From: Candidatus Arcticimaribacter sp.
GTDB taxonomy: Bacteria; Bacteroidota; Bacteroidia; Flavobacteriales; Flavobacteriaceae
Reading direction: 5' to 3'
Assembly: GCA_003023645.1 (NCBI GenBank)
Contig: PXYQ01000003.1
Coordinates: 1-43,475 of the forward strand
Length of the DNA: 43,475 nucleotides
Shown: piece after piece, positions 20,882 through 29,757 of the stretch
How positions within the stretch are numbered: the stretch's first letter is position 1
Layout of the letters: every line of letters begins with the position of its first letter
Position numbers and translations under genes: made by a program
The notes under the pieces: model-generated
Databases searched by the model: none
Seen by the model: the letters and a program-made list of their open reading frames with translations, nothing else
Told to the model about the DNA's origin: nothing

Positions 20882-22342
20882 TTAGAATAATTTCAATAAT
20901 ATTTCTTGTACAATCTGACGGTCGTCAAACTGCGTTCTTACCCCTTTTATTTCTTGATACGCTTCGTGCCCTTTACCAGCTACTAGTAAAATATCCTTAT
21001 CGGATAAAAGCATACAAGCTGCCTTAATCGCTTCTTTGCGATCGCTAATTCGCAATGTTTTTTTGTAATCTTCTGGAGCAACTCCAGCCTCCATATCGGA
21101 GATTATTTGCTCCGGACTTTCTGATCGCGGGTTATCTGATGTAAAAACAACACGATCGCTCATCTTAGCGGCAATAGCTGCCATTTTTGGCCTTTTACCT
21201 TGATCACGATCTCCACCACAGCCGACAACTGTTATTACTTTTTCGTTTTTTGTGCGAACTGAATTAATGGTCTTCAATACATTTTTGAGCGCATCGGGCG
21301 TGTGCGCATAGTCCACAATAATCAATGACCCTTTTGGGCCTTGTATGGTTTCGAAACGCCCACTAACATTTTTAAGCTTACTTATTCCGGCTAAAATCTC
21401 AAGCGAATCTTGTTCCATCAAAACTGCAACAGCATAAACGGCTAGAAGATTGGATGCATTAAAAGCGCCAATTAATTGGGTCCACAACTCTTGAGAATCA
21501 ATCTTCAAAAGCATGCCTGTAAATTGATGTTCCAATATTTGAGCACGGAAATCAGCATAGTTTTCTAGGGCGTATGATTTTTTATGAGCCTTGGTGTTTT
21601 GAACCATAAAAGCACCGTTCTTATCATCCATATTCACCAATGCAAATGCTGATTTGGGAAGGAAATCAAAAAATTGTTTTTTAGTATCTCTGTAGGCGGA
21701 AAAAGTTTCGTGATAGTCTAAATGATCTTGTGTGAGGTTTGTAAAAACACCTCCTTTAAAATGCAACCCGTGAATCCGTCCTTGGTGAATTCCATGAGAA
21801 GAAACTTCCATAAAACAAGAACTTATTCCAAGAGCAACCATTGCGCTCAAATGTTTATTAATTGCAAGAGGATCTGGGGTTGTATGTGAAGCTGGTAGCA
21901 CTTGTATCCCATATTTGACTGCAACCGTAGAAAGCAATCCAACTGCATATCCCATAACGGTAAATAACTCGAAACATAAACTAGCAATAGTTGTTTTACC
22001 ATTGGTTCCTGTAATCCCAATTAAGTCGAGTTTACGAGAGGGATGATCATAATAATTAGCCGCCATAACTGCCAAAGCAATCCGGGTGTCATTTACTCGA
22101 ATGTAGGTTATTTCTGACGTGTCATATACACCTTCATCTTCTACCAAAACTACAGTAGCACCCTGTTTAATTGCTGCTTCTATATATTCGTGGCCGTCAA
22201 CTGCATCTCCTTTTATTGCTACAAAAAGAGTATCTGAAACTACTTCGCGCGAATCATACACCAAGGCACTAATTTGTTTGTCAATTGAACCGTAAGTCTG
22301 TTCGATCGATACCCCAAATAAAATGTCTTTTAACTGTTTCAT
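20882..22342 (-). CDS. murE: UDP-N-acetylmuramoyl-L-alanyl-D-glutamate--2,6-diaminopimelate ligase
   Basis: [61 protein letters not shown]. Confidence 0.95.
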   Translation of the reverse strand: MKQLKDILFGVSIEQTYGSIDKQISALVYDSREVVSDTLFVAIKGDAVDGHEYIEAAIKQGATVVLVEDEGVYDTSEITYIRVNDTRIALAVMAANYYDHPSRKLDLIGITGTNGKTTIASLCFELFTVMGYAVGLLSTVAVKYGIQVLPASHTTPDPLAINKHLSAMVALGISSCFMEVSSHGIHQGRIHGLHFKGGVFTNLTQDHLDYHETFSAYRDTKKQFFDFLPKSAFALVNMDDKNGAFMVQNTKAHKKSYALENYADFRAQILEHQFTGMLLKIDSQELWTQLIGAFNASNLLAVYAVAVLMEQDSLEILAGISKLKNVSGRFETIQGPKGSLIIVDYAHTPDALKNVLKTINSVRTKNEKVITVVGCGGDRDQGKRPKMAAIAAKMSDRVVFTSDNPRSESPEQIISDMEAGVAPEDYKKTLRISDRKEAIKAACMLLSDKDILLVAGKGHEAYQEIKGVRTQFDDRQIVQEILLKLF

Positions 22343-24333
22343 GAAAGCTCTAATAAAATTTGCTGTTTGCTTTTTACTTTCGACCCCTGCTTTATTGACT
22401 GGCGTATAACTTTGCCTTTACCTTTTAATTGTACTTTCAATCCCAATCGCTCCAATAACATCAATGCATCCATTGCCTGCATACCCTTTACATTTGGAAT
22501 TATTTGATTGACCAAGGTTTGTTCGAGCTTATCAAAAGCAAATTCATCAGTAGCAAGGTTTTGATTCGGAACAACTACTCTTTGAGCGGTTGTATTAAAA
22601 ATATTAAGTGCAATCTCTTTGAAAACTGGAGCAGCAACTGTAGCCCCATAATAACCGATACGTTTATTTGGACGATGAATAACTACAATACAAGAATACT
22701 GCGGGGCTTCAGCAGGAAAATATCCCACAAAACTCGATACATACTGCATTTCTTCTTTTGTATAATCAACTTGGCAGGTACCGGTTTTTCCAGCAATAGA
22801 AAAATTATCATCCTTGATCTTATGTGCTGTACCCCATTTTTTATCAACTACATTGAACATCATTTTCTGAACTTGCTTCAATGTCTCTTGTGAACAAATA
22901 GAAGGATTGATTACTTCTTTCTTAAAATGTTTTACAGGCTCTTCTCCGAAACTGCTGATGCGATCAATGAACTTGGGTTTTACCATTTCACCACCATTGG
23001 CAACAGCATTATAAAAGGTTAGGGTTTGCAATGGAGTCATCAAAACACCATAACCAAATGCCATCCAAGGCAGGTCCAAACCATCCCAATCTGCATCTGT
23101 CGGATAGGGGATTTTCGGCAGTGCCTCGCCTTTAAAAGGAAGTCCAAGTGGCTTATGTAAACCCATATTATAGAGTCGATCTACAAATTTGGAAGGCTTG
23201 TTTTTATAATTATCATAAATCATTTTAACGATTCCCGTATTCGAGGAAAGTTCAAAAGCTTTAGATGCCGTTAACAAACCATAGCCACCTTTTTTAGAGT
23301 CTCGGACTTTATATTTCTTGAAGAAAGTAAGCTCGCCGCCAGTTGTATCAACTAAGTCGTCTGCGCTTATCACTTTATCTTCAAGAGCAGCGATCATCGC
23401 CATGAGTTTAAATGTAGAACCCGGTTCATGGGCTTCTCCAATTGCATAATTAAGTTTTTCGTAATACTTCCCTTTCGACGTTCTACCCAGATTAGAAATT
23501 GCCTTAATGTTCCCTGTTTTGGTTTCCATCACAACGACACTTCCATGATCTGCCTCAAATTTTTCTAATTGAGCCAACAAAGCGTGATGAGCAATATCTT
23601 GCATATTAATATTTATCGTTGTGTAAACATCATAGCCTTCTGTAGGTTCTTTTTCATTATTATCGTTAATGGGTTTCCATTGTCCGTTTGCGATTTTTTG
23701 TTTCAACCTGCGTCCGTTCTCGCCTTTCAAATACTGACCATAAGCACCCTCAAGACCAACACGTAGATAATTTCCACTCGGATCTCTTTGCTCGTACCCT
23801 ATGGTTCTTTCTGCGATTTTCCCAATTGGGTTTTCTCGAGTCAATCGCGATTCAACAATCAACCCGCCTCGCATAGAGGATTTACTAAACAAAGGGAAGC
23901 CTTTGATTTTTTTATAGGTTGAGTAGTTTAAATTTCTACCAATTAATAAATAGCGGTTTTTCTTAGTACGGGCACGTTGAAGTTTTTGAAGATAAAAAGA
24001 ACTGGGTTTTTCAAATAATGCACCCAGCAGAATAGCCAAGCTATCTTTGTGTTTTTGAAATAATTTTTCAGAAGGAACCTTTGCATCCCAACGAATTTCA
24101 TAGCGTGGAACTGTAGTTGCCAGCAAACTTTCGTCATCAGCATATATATTTCCTCGACTTGGCTGAAGTACGAAATTCTTTACGGTACGTTGTTGTGCTA
24201 AGTCGCGATAGTAATCGCCTTCAGAAAATTGAATAACAAATAATTTATAAACCAAAAGACAAGCAAAGACAAACATACCCAGGACCACTAGATAAAAACG
24301 GTTCGTTATTGTTTTTGTCTCTACACTACTCAT
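22339..24333 (-). CDS. ftsI: Septal penicillin-binding protein / transpeptidase with C-terminal PASTA domain
   Basis: EPGSTFKLMAM (SxxK), SSNTG (SxN), AGKTGTCQ (KTG); C-terminal PASTA-like IPNVKGMQAMDALMLLERLGLKVQLKGKGKV. Confidence 0.95.
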   Translation of the reverse strand: MSSVETKTITNRFYLVVLGMFVFACLLVYKLFVIQFSEGDYYRDLAQQRTVKNFVLQPSRGNIYADDESLLATTVPRYEIRWDAKVPSEKLFQKHKDSLAILLGALFEKPSSFYLQKLQRARTKKNRYLLIGRNLNYSTYKKIKGFPLFSKSSMRGGLIVESRLTRENPIGKIAERTIGYEQRDPSGNYLRVGLEGAYGQYLKGENGRRLKQKIANGQWKPINDNNEKEPTEGYDVYTTININMQDIAHHALLAQLEKFEADHGSVVVMETKTGNIKAISNLGRTSKGKYYEKLNYAIGEAHEPGSTFKLMAMIAALEDKVISADDLVDTTGGELTFFKKYKVRDSKKGGYGLLTASKAFELSSNTGIVKMIYDNYKNKPSKFVDRLYNMGLHKPLGLPFKGEALPKIPYPTDADWDGLDLPWMAFGYGVLMTPLQTLTFYNAVANGGEMVKPKFIDRISSFGEEPVKHFKKEVINPSICSQETLKQVQKMMFNVVDKKWGTAHKIKDDNFSIAGKTGTCQVDYTKEEMQYVSSFVGYFPAEAPQYSCIVVIHRPNKRIGYYGATVAAPVFKEIALNIFNTTAQRVVVPNQNLATDEFAFDKLEQTLVNQIIPNVKGMQAMDALMLLERLGLKVQLKGKGKVIRQSIKQGSKVKSKQQILLELS

Positions 24334-24647
24334 TGTTCTTTCGATTCTATCACCAATCTTAATGGTGGTGTTTTAGCTGGTTTTATTCCTTTTTCGCGGA
24401 GCGATTCCGTAACCCGAGACTCCATTTTCAATTCCATCAAATAAGCACGCTTTTCAACAAACTGGCTTTTCATCTCTTTCAATTCGTTATTGAGTTGGGC
24501 AATCTGAAAAATCTTACGATCCGCCAAGTGGCCACTCGATATGATTAAGAGTGCTAAAAAAGACACGAACAAAATCATGCGCCAATTTTTCAGGGCATCA
24601 TCCTTGACCAAAAACTCCATATTCAAGAAAGACAGTAATTGCTTCAT
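24330..24647 (-). CDS. ftsL: FtsL-like division protein
   Basis: Single TM plus coiled coil (LIISSGHLADRKIFQIAQLNNELKEMKSQFVEKRAYLMELKMESRV) between rsmH and ftsI. Confidence 0.85.
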   Translation of the reverse strand: MKQLLSFLNMEFLVKDDALKNWRMILFVSFLALLIISSGHLADRKIFQIAQLNNELKEMKSQFVEKRAYLMELKMESRVTESLREKGIKPAKTPPLRLVIESKEQ

Positions 24648-25546
24648 TTCTTTTCTGCTGTTCTTAGTTTCGCACTTCTTGCTCTACTATTTTGTTTTAT
24701 TTCTTCTACATCTGGAATAACCAAGCCGCCTACTTTTTTCAAAGGCGTAAATCGATTACCAAAAAAATCTTGCTCAGCCGCACCTTCAAAAACTCCTTCT
24801 CTGATAAAACGCTTTACCAAACGATCCTCTAGCGAGTGATATGAAATACAAACCAAACGCCCTTCAGGCTTCAAAACCTCTACCGTTTGCTCAAGAAACA
24901 ACTTGATCACTTCCAACTCCTGGTTTACTTCAATTCGAATAGCCTGAAAAACTTGAGCTAAAATTTTATTCAAAAAACGTTCTGGAATCAAAGGCTTGAT
25001 CAATGCAATCAAATCTGTTGTTGTTTCAATTCGTTCTTCTTCTCTATGGTCTAGAATGGCTGCAACAATCTTATGCGCTCCTTTTACCTCTCCATATAAT
25101 TTCATTATCGATATCAATTCCTGTTCGGAATAGTCGTTAACAACTTCATAAGCCGATAGTGTCGAAGTCTGATCCATTCGCATATCCAAACGGCCTTCAA
25201 AACGAGTTGAAAAACCTCTTTTTTCTGCATCAAACTGGTGTGATGATACGCCAAAATCGGCTAGAATTCCATCCACTTCTTTTACACCGTAAAACTTCAG
25301 ATAACGTTTTAGATCTTTAAAATTGGCTTGAATCAGTTCGAACCTAGGATCAGACAAGGCGTTCTCAGCCGCGTCTTGATCTTGGTCAAATGCAAACAGC
25401 CTACCTTTATCTGAAAGTGCTTTTAATATTTTTTTTGAATGCCCGCCACCACCAAAAGTTACATCGACATAAACCCCATCAGGGTTTGTGATTAAATCTG
25501 CAACACTTCGATCCAGTAAAACTGGGTTATGATATTTGGTCTCCAT
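24644..25546 (-). CDS. rsmH: 16S rRNA (cytosine(1402)-N4)-methyltransferase
   Basis: HNPVLLDRSVADL, VDVTFGGGGHSKKIL, ILADFGVSSHQFD, FSTRFEGRLDMRMDQ, ISYHSLEDRLVKRF. Confidence 0.96.
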   Translation of the reverse strand: METKYHNPVLLDRSVADLITNPDGVYVDVTFGGGGHSKKILKALSDKGRLFAFDQDQDAAENALSDPRFELIQANFKDLKRYLKFYGVKEVDGILADFGVSSHQFDAEKRGFSTRFEGRLDMRMDQTSTLSAYEVVNDYSEQELISIMKLYGEVKGAHKIVAAILDHREEERIETTTDLIALIKPLIPERFLNKILAQVFQAIRIEVNQELEVIKLFLEQTVEVLKPEGRLVCISYHSLEDRLVKRFIREGVFEGAAEQDFFGNRFTPLKKVGGLVIPDVEEIKQNSRARSAKLRTAEKK

Positions 25547-25994
25547 CTTTGTCTCCCATTACGTCTTCGGCTAAAGCACCGAAGTCAATTGTTGCTTCAT
25601 TAATAGCCTCTTCATAACGGTCTTTATCCCAAATTTCAAGAATATTGACAGCAGAAGAAATAACCGTTTCCTTAGAAATACCGGCATGTGTAACGAGGTC
25701 TTTTGGAATCAATAAGCGCCCAGTAGCGTCGACCTCAACCAAACGCACACCCGCCGTAAATCGCCTAATAAAATCGTTGTTCTTTTTATTAAAACGATTG
25801 AGCTGATTGACCTTTTCCATCATAGCCTCCCATTCTTTAATAGGATACAACTCCAAACAACTGTTAAAAACAGCACGCTTCAACACAAACTGTTCTGCAA
25901 GATTCTGTGCCAACTGCTTTTTTAAAGCAACAGGCAGCATGATACGTCCTTTAGTATCTGCCTTACATTCATATGTCCCAATAAAGTGCTGCAT
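25527..25994 (-). CDS. mraZ: Transcriptional regulator MraZ
   Basis: Two SpoVT/AbrB-like repeats: GTYECKADTKGRIMLPVALKKQL and ...VEVDATGRLLIPKDLVTHAGI. Confidence 0.95.
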   Translation of the reverse strand: MQHFIGTYECKADTKGRIMLPVALKKQLAQNLAEQFVLKRAVFNSCLELYPIKEWEAMMEKVNQLNRFNKKNNDFIRRFTAGVRLVEVDATGRLLIPKDLVTHAGISKETVISSAVNILEIWDKDRYEEAINEATIDFGALAEDVMGDKDGDQIS

Positions 25995-26019
25995 CTTAAT
26001 TGTTTGCGAATTGAATAAT

Positions 26020-26027
26020 CAAATATA
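26020..26027 (-). promoter_or_regulatory. -7 promoter element TATATTTG upstream of mraZ
   Basis: caaatata on + = TATATTTG on -, matching TAnnTTTG; weak/atypical -33. Confidence 0.55.
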
Positions 26028-26037
26028 AAGCATATTT

Positions 26038-26064
26038 CCCACAATTTTCCACTTAATACCACTT
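26038..26064 (-). promoter_or_regulatory. Putative MraZ operator: three GTGG direct repeats at exact 10-bp spacing
   Basis: Minus strand AAAGTGGTATTAAGTGGAAAATTGTGGGAAA; CCAC on + at 26039, 26049 and 26059. Confidence 0.75.
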
Positions 26065-26136
26065 TGTTGATAAGTTTCTAATCTCAATCATAGCATAGGC
26101 TTACACTATAAGAGTTAAATAAATAAGAATGTATCG

Positions 26137-26156
26137 GTTAATATTAACTATATTTG
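26137..26156 (+). promoter_or_regulatory. 12-bp palindrome GTTAATATTAAC abutting a TATATTTG -7 element upstream of the hydrolase gene
   Basis: Direct reading: gttaatattaac (26137-26148) then tatatttg (26149-26156). Confidence 0.45.
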
Positions 26157-26188
26157 TTGGCTCATAAGTACCTAGAGCGACATCTAGC

Positions 26189-26953
26189 ATGGAAAAAAAA
26201 TTTACAGAAGAAGGGGATTTCAAATACAGTGAAATTGGGGAAGGACAACCCATAGTAATCCTACACGGATTGATGGGTGGACTTAGTAATTTCGCAGGTG
26301 TTGCAGATTTTTTCCCAAAGCAAGGCTACAAGGTTCTCATACCTGAATTGCCGATATACGAATTACCATTAATCAAAACAAATGTTAAAACTTTTTCAGA
26401 CTATCTGAAAAGCTTTTTAACCTTTAAAAAGATCGACAATGCGATTCTCCTAGGAAACTCACTTGGAGGCCATATCGGATTAGTATTTGCTAAGAATCAT
26501 CCTGAATTGTTAAAAGGGCTTGTTCTTGCTGGTAGTTCTGGTTTATACGAAAACTCTATGGGTGAAAGCTACCCTAAGAGAGGTGATTATGAATACATAA
26601 AAACAAAAGCACAGGAAGTGTTTTTTGATCCTGAAGTAGCAAGCAAAGAAATCGTTGATGAAGTTTTTGAAGTTGTTAATGATCGAAATAAACTCATACG
26701 AACTTTAGCAATTGCCAAAAGTGCAATTCGACACAATATGGCTAAGGATTTGCCAACAATGCATACTCCTACTGGTCTAATTTGGGGAGAAAACGACAAA
26801 GTTACTCCACCCAATGTAGCCGACGAATTCCATAAGTTATTACCAGATTCTGACCTCTATTGGATCAAAGAATGTGGGCATGCTCCAATGATGGAACATC
26901 CTGACACTTTCAATGAAAAACTTTTAGAGTGGCTCAAGAAACGTAACTTTTAG
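26189..26953 (+). CDS. Alpha/beta hydrolase
   Basis: ILHGLMGGLSNF, GNSLGGH nucleophile elbow, WGENDKVTPP, ECGHAPMMEHP. Confidence 0.92.
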   Translation: MEKKFTEEGDFKYSEIGEGQPIVILHGLMGGLSNFAGVADFFPKQGYKVLIPELPIYELPLIKTNVKTFSDYLKSFLTFKKIDNAILLGNSLGGHIGLVFAKNHPELLKGLVLAGSSGLYENSMGESYPKRGDYEYIKTKAQEVFFDPEVASKEIVDEVFEVVNDRNKLIRTLAIAKSAIRHNMAKDLPTMHTPTGLIWGENDKVTPPNVADEFHKLLPDSDLYWIKECGHAPMMEHPDTFNEKLLEWLKKRNF

Positions 26954-26958
26954 TAGCA

Positions 26959-27591
26959 ATGCGAATCACATCATCCGAATTCATTATCAGCAACACGGAT
27001 GTTTCCAAATGTCCCAACGAACCCATTCCAGAATACGCCTTTATTGGACGTTCTAATGTTGGTAAATCTTCTTTAATAAATTCTATTTGCGATCGCAAAA
27101 ATCTTGCAAAAACTTCTGGAAGACCTGGAAAAACACAGCTGATCAATCACTTCAAAATTAATAAATCTTGGTACTTGGTCGATTTACCTGGATATGGTTA
27201 CGCACGAACTTCCAAGACATCAAAAAAAGCATTTCAAAAATTAATTACGACCTACTTTGAAAAAAGAAAGCAATTGGTTTCTGCCTTTGTCTTAATTGAT
27301 ATTCGTCACGACCCACAACCCATTGACTTAGAGTTTATGGAATGGCTAGGAACAAATTACATTCCTTTCGCTATTGTTTTTACTAAAGCAGATAAGGAAA
27401 AACCGATGGCTATTGAACGCAAGTCAAAGGCTTATATTCAGAAAATGCTTGATCATGCTTGGGAAGAAGCTCCACCACACTTTATCACTTCATCCTTACA
27501 CAAAACTGGTGGAGATGAGCTCTTAGCTTACATTGCTCAATTGAACGAGGATTTCAACAATCAAGAAGTTTTACCCACGATCGATGTTTAA
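26959..27591 (+). CDS. engB: Ribosome biogenesis GTP-binding protein YsxC/EngB
   Basis: FIGRSNVGKSSLINSI, SGRPGKTQLINHF, LVDLPGYGYA, FTKADK. Confidence 0.95.
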   Translation: MRITSSEFIISNTDVSKCPNEPIPEYAFIGRSNVGKSSLINSICDRKNLAKTSGRPGKTQLINHFKINKSWYLVDLPGYGYARTSKTSKKAFQKLITTYFEKRKQLVSAFVLIDIRHDPQPIDLEFMEWLGTNYIPFAIVFTKADKEKPMAIERKSKAYIQKMLDHAWEEAPPHFITSSLHKTGGDELLAYIAQLNEDFNNQEVLPTIDV

Positions 27592-27903
27592 TTTTTCAGC
27601 GAAATAATCACAAAAATCATTCATGGTAGCCGCCATCTTTTCATCTTGAGTAGCTCGTAAAAAGGTTTGACTCATGGTCACTAACGATTGATGAAAAAAC
27701 ACATTCATTTGATCTATAGGCATATCTTTTACCCATAAATCCATACGAAGGGTTTCTTGATTTTTACCATCCCATAAGGACATCAGTAAGGCTTGCGCCT
27801 CCTCTTCATTTACTCCTCCATCGGGTGCAGACCACACAATTTTTTCTGGAATCTTATTTTCATCTAAAGCTACTTCTATCGATATATTGGTTTGTTTTCC
27901 CAT
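27571..27903 (-). CDS. gldC: Gliding motility protein GldC
   Basis: MGKQTNISIEVALDENKIPEKIVWSAPDGG... and adjacency to gldB; start trimmed from ORF-track 27963. Confidence 0.88.
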   Translation of the reverse strand: MGKQTNISIEVALDENKIPEKIVWSAPDGGVNEEEAQALLMSLWDGKNQETLRMDLWVKDMPIDQMNVFFHQSLVTMSQTFLRATQDEKMAATMNDFCDYFAEKLNIDRG

Positions 27904-27907
27904 GTTC

Positions 27908-28894
27908 TTATTTTGCGGGTTTGTAGTTTGATTGGTTGAATAATTCCATCGCTGGAGTTTCAAAGAGTTTTTCTAAAGTAACGTCTGGATTCTTCTTCAT
28001 ATAGGAGCGAACAATTTGCCATCCAATCCATTGACCTACTTTACCAGGAGTATCATTATCAATCTCTAAATAGAATTTAGAAAAAGGTGCTGGCTCAATA
28101 AACCTGAGAAACAAAGAAGATTGGGTTTTATAAAGCAATTCGTTTTCTATAAAATATTGCCACATATAACGCTCGTTATCGTGCACCCAATCTATTTGTT
28201 CTTGAGAATAGCTGATTTTAACAGGATCGGAAGCCTTAGGCAACAAGAGATCTTTTAGGTATAATTTCTTTCCGTAATAAATCATTTGACCAAGCAAAGT
28301 TCTATTTACAGGGCTTTTCACTAAAGCGGTTCCTAATTCATCTGTAATATGCGACATCATATAAGGAAACTCCATATCCTGAACAATGTAGTTCGGAATG
28401 CCCTCATACAGTGGGTTCTTTGATCCCAAATAAGTATCCAATGAGATGATCAACAAAGAGTCTGTAAAAACTGTTTTACTTTGATAGTCCACATTATTGA
28501 CTACGGTAACGATATGTGGATCTTGTATTTGTGGGAAATAGTACTTGATGTGTTTATAAAGTGAGACCAACTCTTCTTTTACAGGATCCAATGAAGGATA
28601 GACATTCTTGATTTCAGCATGCAAAAGCGTTTGAATACTATCGCGTTGTCTTTTGACCCATATGCTATCTGGAAATTGCTTAGGAAACAAGTAAGGATAC
28701 GACTTTTTGAGTTCGACATACTCCTCAGGTGTAGCATTATAAAATTTCAAATCAAAACGATCAATATCAATTACAACTGGGATCAGGTTAATTTCCGCCT
28801 CAAGTGCATTTTCATCCGAACAAGATGAGAAAAAAACGGTTAAAGCGATACAAAAACTCGCTTTTAAAAAAAATGATATCGAATTTGAATTCAT
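27908..28894 (-). CDS. gldB: Gliding motility lipoprotein GldB
   Basis: Lipobox (FFSSC), IDRFDLKFY, YPYLFPKQFPDSIW, adjacent gldC and nadE. Confidence 0.88.
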   Translation of the reverse strand: MNSNSISFFLKASFCIALTVFFSSCSDENALEAEINLIPVVIDIDRFDLKFYNATPEEYVELKKSYPYLFPKQFPDSIWVKRQRDSIQTLLHAEIKNVYPSLDPVKEELVSLYKHIKYYFPQIQDPHIVTVVNNVDYQSKTVFTDSLLIISLDTYLGSKNPLYEGIPNYIVQDMEFPYMMSHITDELGTALVKSPVNRTLLGQMIYYGKKLYLKDLLLPKASDPVKISYSQEQIDWVHDNERYMWQYFIENELLYKTQSSLFLRFIEPAPFSKFYLEIDNDTPGKVGQWIGWQIVRSYMKKNPDVTLEKLFETPAMELFNQSNYKPAK

Positions 28895-28911
28895 CTGCTG
28901 TTAAAAATTTT

Positions 28912-28938
28912 TTGTGAAGAATAAGTTCCCTAATTTTA
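28912..28938 (+). promoter_or_regulatory. Candidate nadE promoter (TTG-N16-TAATTTTA)
   Basis: ttg at 28912, taatttta at 28931; one mismatch to TAnnTTTG. Confidence 0.4.
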
Positions 28939-28940
28939 TA

Positions 28941-28948
28941 CAAAGTTA
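28941..28948 (-). promoter_or_regulatory. Candidate gldB -7 element TAACTTTG
   Basis: caaagtta on + = TAACTTTG on -, 47 nt upstream of gldB; -33 not clear. Confidence 0.45.
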
Positions 28949-28971
28949 CATCCAAAAAATCGCTAAAACAC

Positions 28972-29754
28972 ATGAAATCACCAGAAAAAGTTATTGACTA
29001 CATCGTAAATTGGCTTAACGACTATGCAGATAAATCCGGAATGAATGGTTTTGTAGTAGGTGTGTCTGGTGGTATTGATTCTGCGTTGACTTCAACTTTA
29101 TGTGCACGAACCGGAAAACCTGTCCTATGCCTAGAAATGCCCATTCACCAAGAAGCAAATCAAGTAACAAGAGCACAAGAACATATTGCTTGGCTCGAAA
29201 GCAAATACCCAAACGTAAGTCATCATTCGCTATCACTGACTGGAGTTTTTGAAAGCTTTCATGAGCTTTTACCTCCAACAACAGACGAAGAGAGTAAGTT
29301 TCTGAGTTTAGCCAATACGCGTGCACGTTTACGCATGACAACCTTATACTATTTCGCGGCATTAGATCGCTATTTAGTTGCTGGAACTGGAAATAAAATC
29401 GAAGACTTTGGCGTAGGTTTCTATACTAAATATGGAGACGGTGGGGTAGATCTTAGTCCCATTGCTGATCTGATGAAATCAGAAGTGTTTTTACTTGCAA
29501 AAAATCTAGGTATTATCGATTCTATTCAACAAGCTGCGCCAACCGACGGGTTGTGGGGTGATGATCGTACAGATGAAGATCAGATGGGTGCTACATACAA
29601 CGAATTGGAATGGGCCATGAAACATGTGAACAGTACTTCTGAAAATGACACCGATAGACAAAAAGAAGTTCTAGCGATTTACAAAAAACTACATGGGCAA
29701 AACCAGCATAAGATGCAGCCAATTCCTGTCTGTGAAATTCCTGCAGATCTTTAG
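28972..29754 (+). CDS. nadE: NH3-dependent NAD+ synthetase
   Basis: VVGVSGGIDSALTSTLCA, GTGNKIEDFGVGFYTKYGDGGVDLSPIADLMKSEV, APTDGLWGDDRTDEDQMG; no glutaminase domain. Confidence 0.95.
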   Translation: MKSPEKVIDYIVNWLNDYADKSGMNGFVVGVSGGIDSALTSTLCARTGKPVLCLEMPIHQEANQVTRAQEHIAWLESKYPNVSHHSLSLTGVFESFHELLPPTTDEESKFLSLANTRARLRMTTLYYFAALDRYLVAGTGNKIEDFGVGFYTKYGDGGVDLSPIADLMKSEVFLLAKNLGIIDSIQQAAPTDGLWGDDRTDEDQMGATYNELEWAMKHVNSTSENDTDRQKEVLAIYKKLHGQNQHKMQPIPVCEIPADL

Positions 29755-29757
29755 TAA

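Noticed and set aside
26028-26080. DnaA boxes or an origin near the mraZ upstream region (tttccac, gttgataag)
   Set aside because: No match to the TTATNCACA consensus in multiple copies and no dnaA/dnaN neighbours; the pattern is better explained as GTGG repeats.
27904-27963. Upstream extension of gldC to 27963
   Set aside because: The extension overlaps gldB coding; MGKQTNIS at 27903 gives the expected GldC N-terminus just after gldB.
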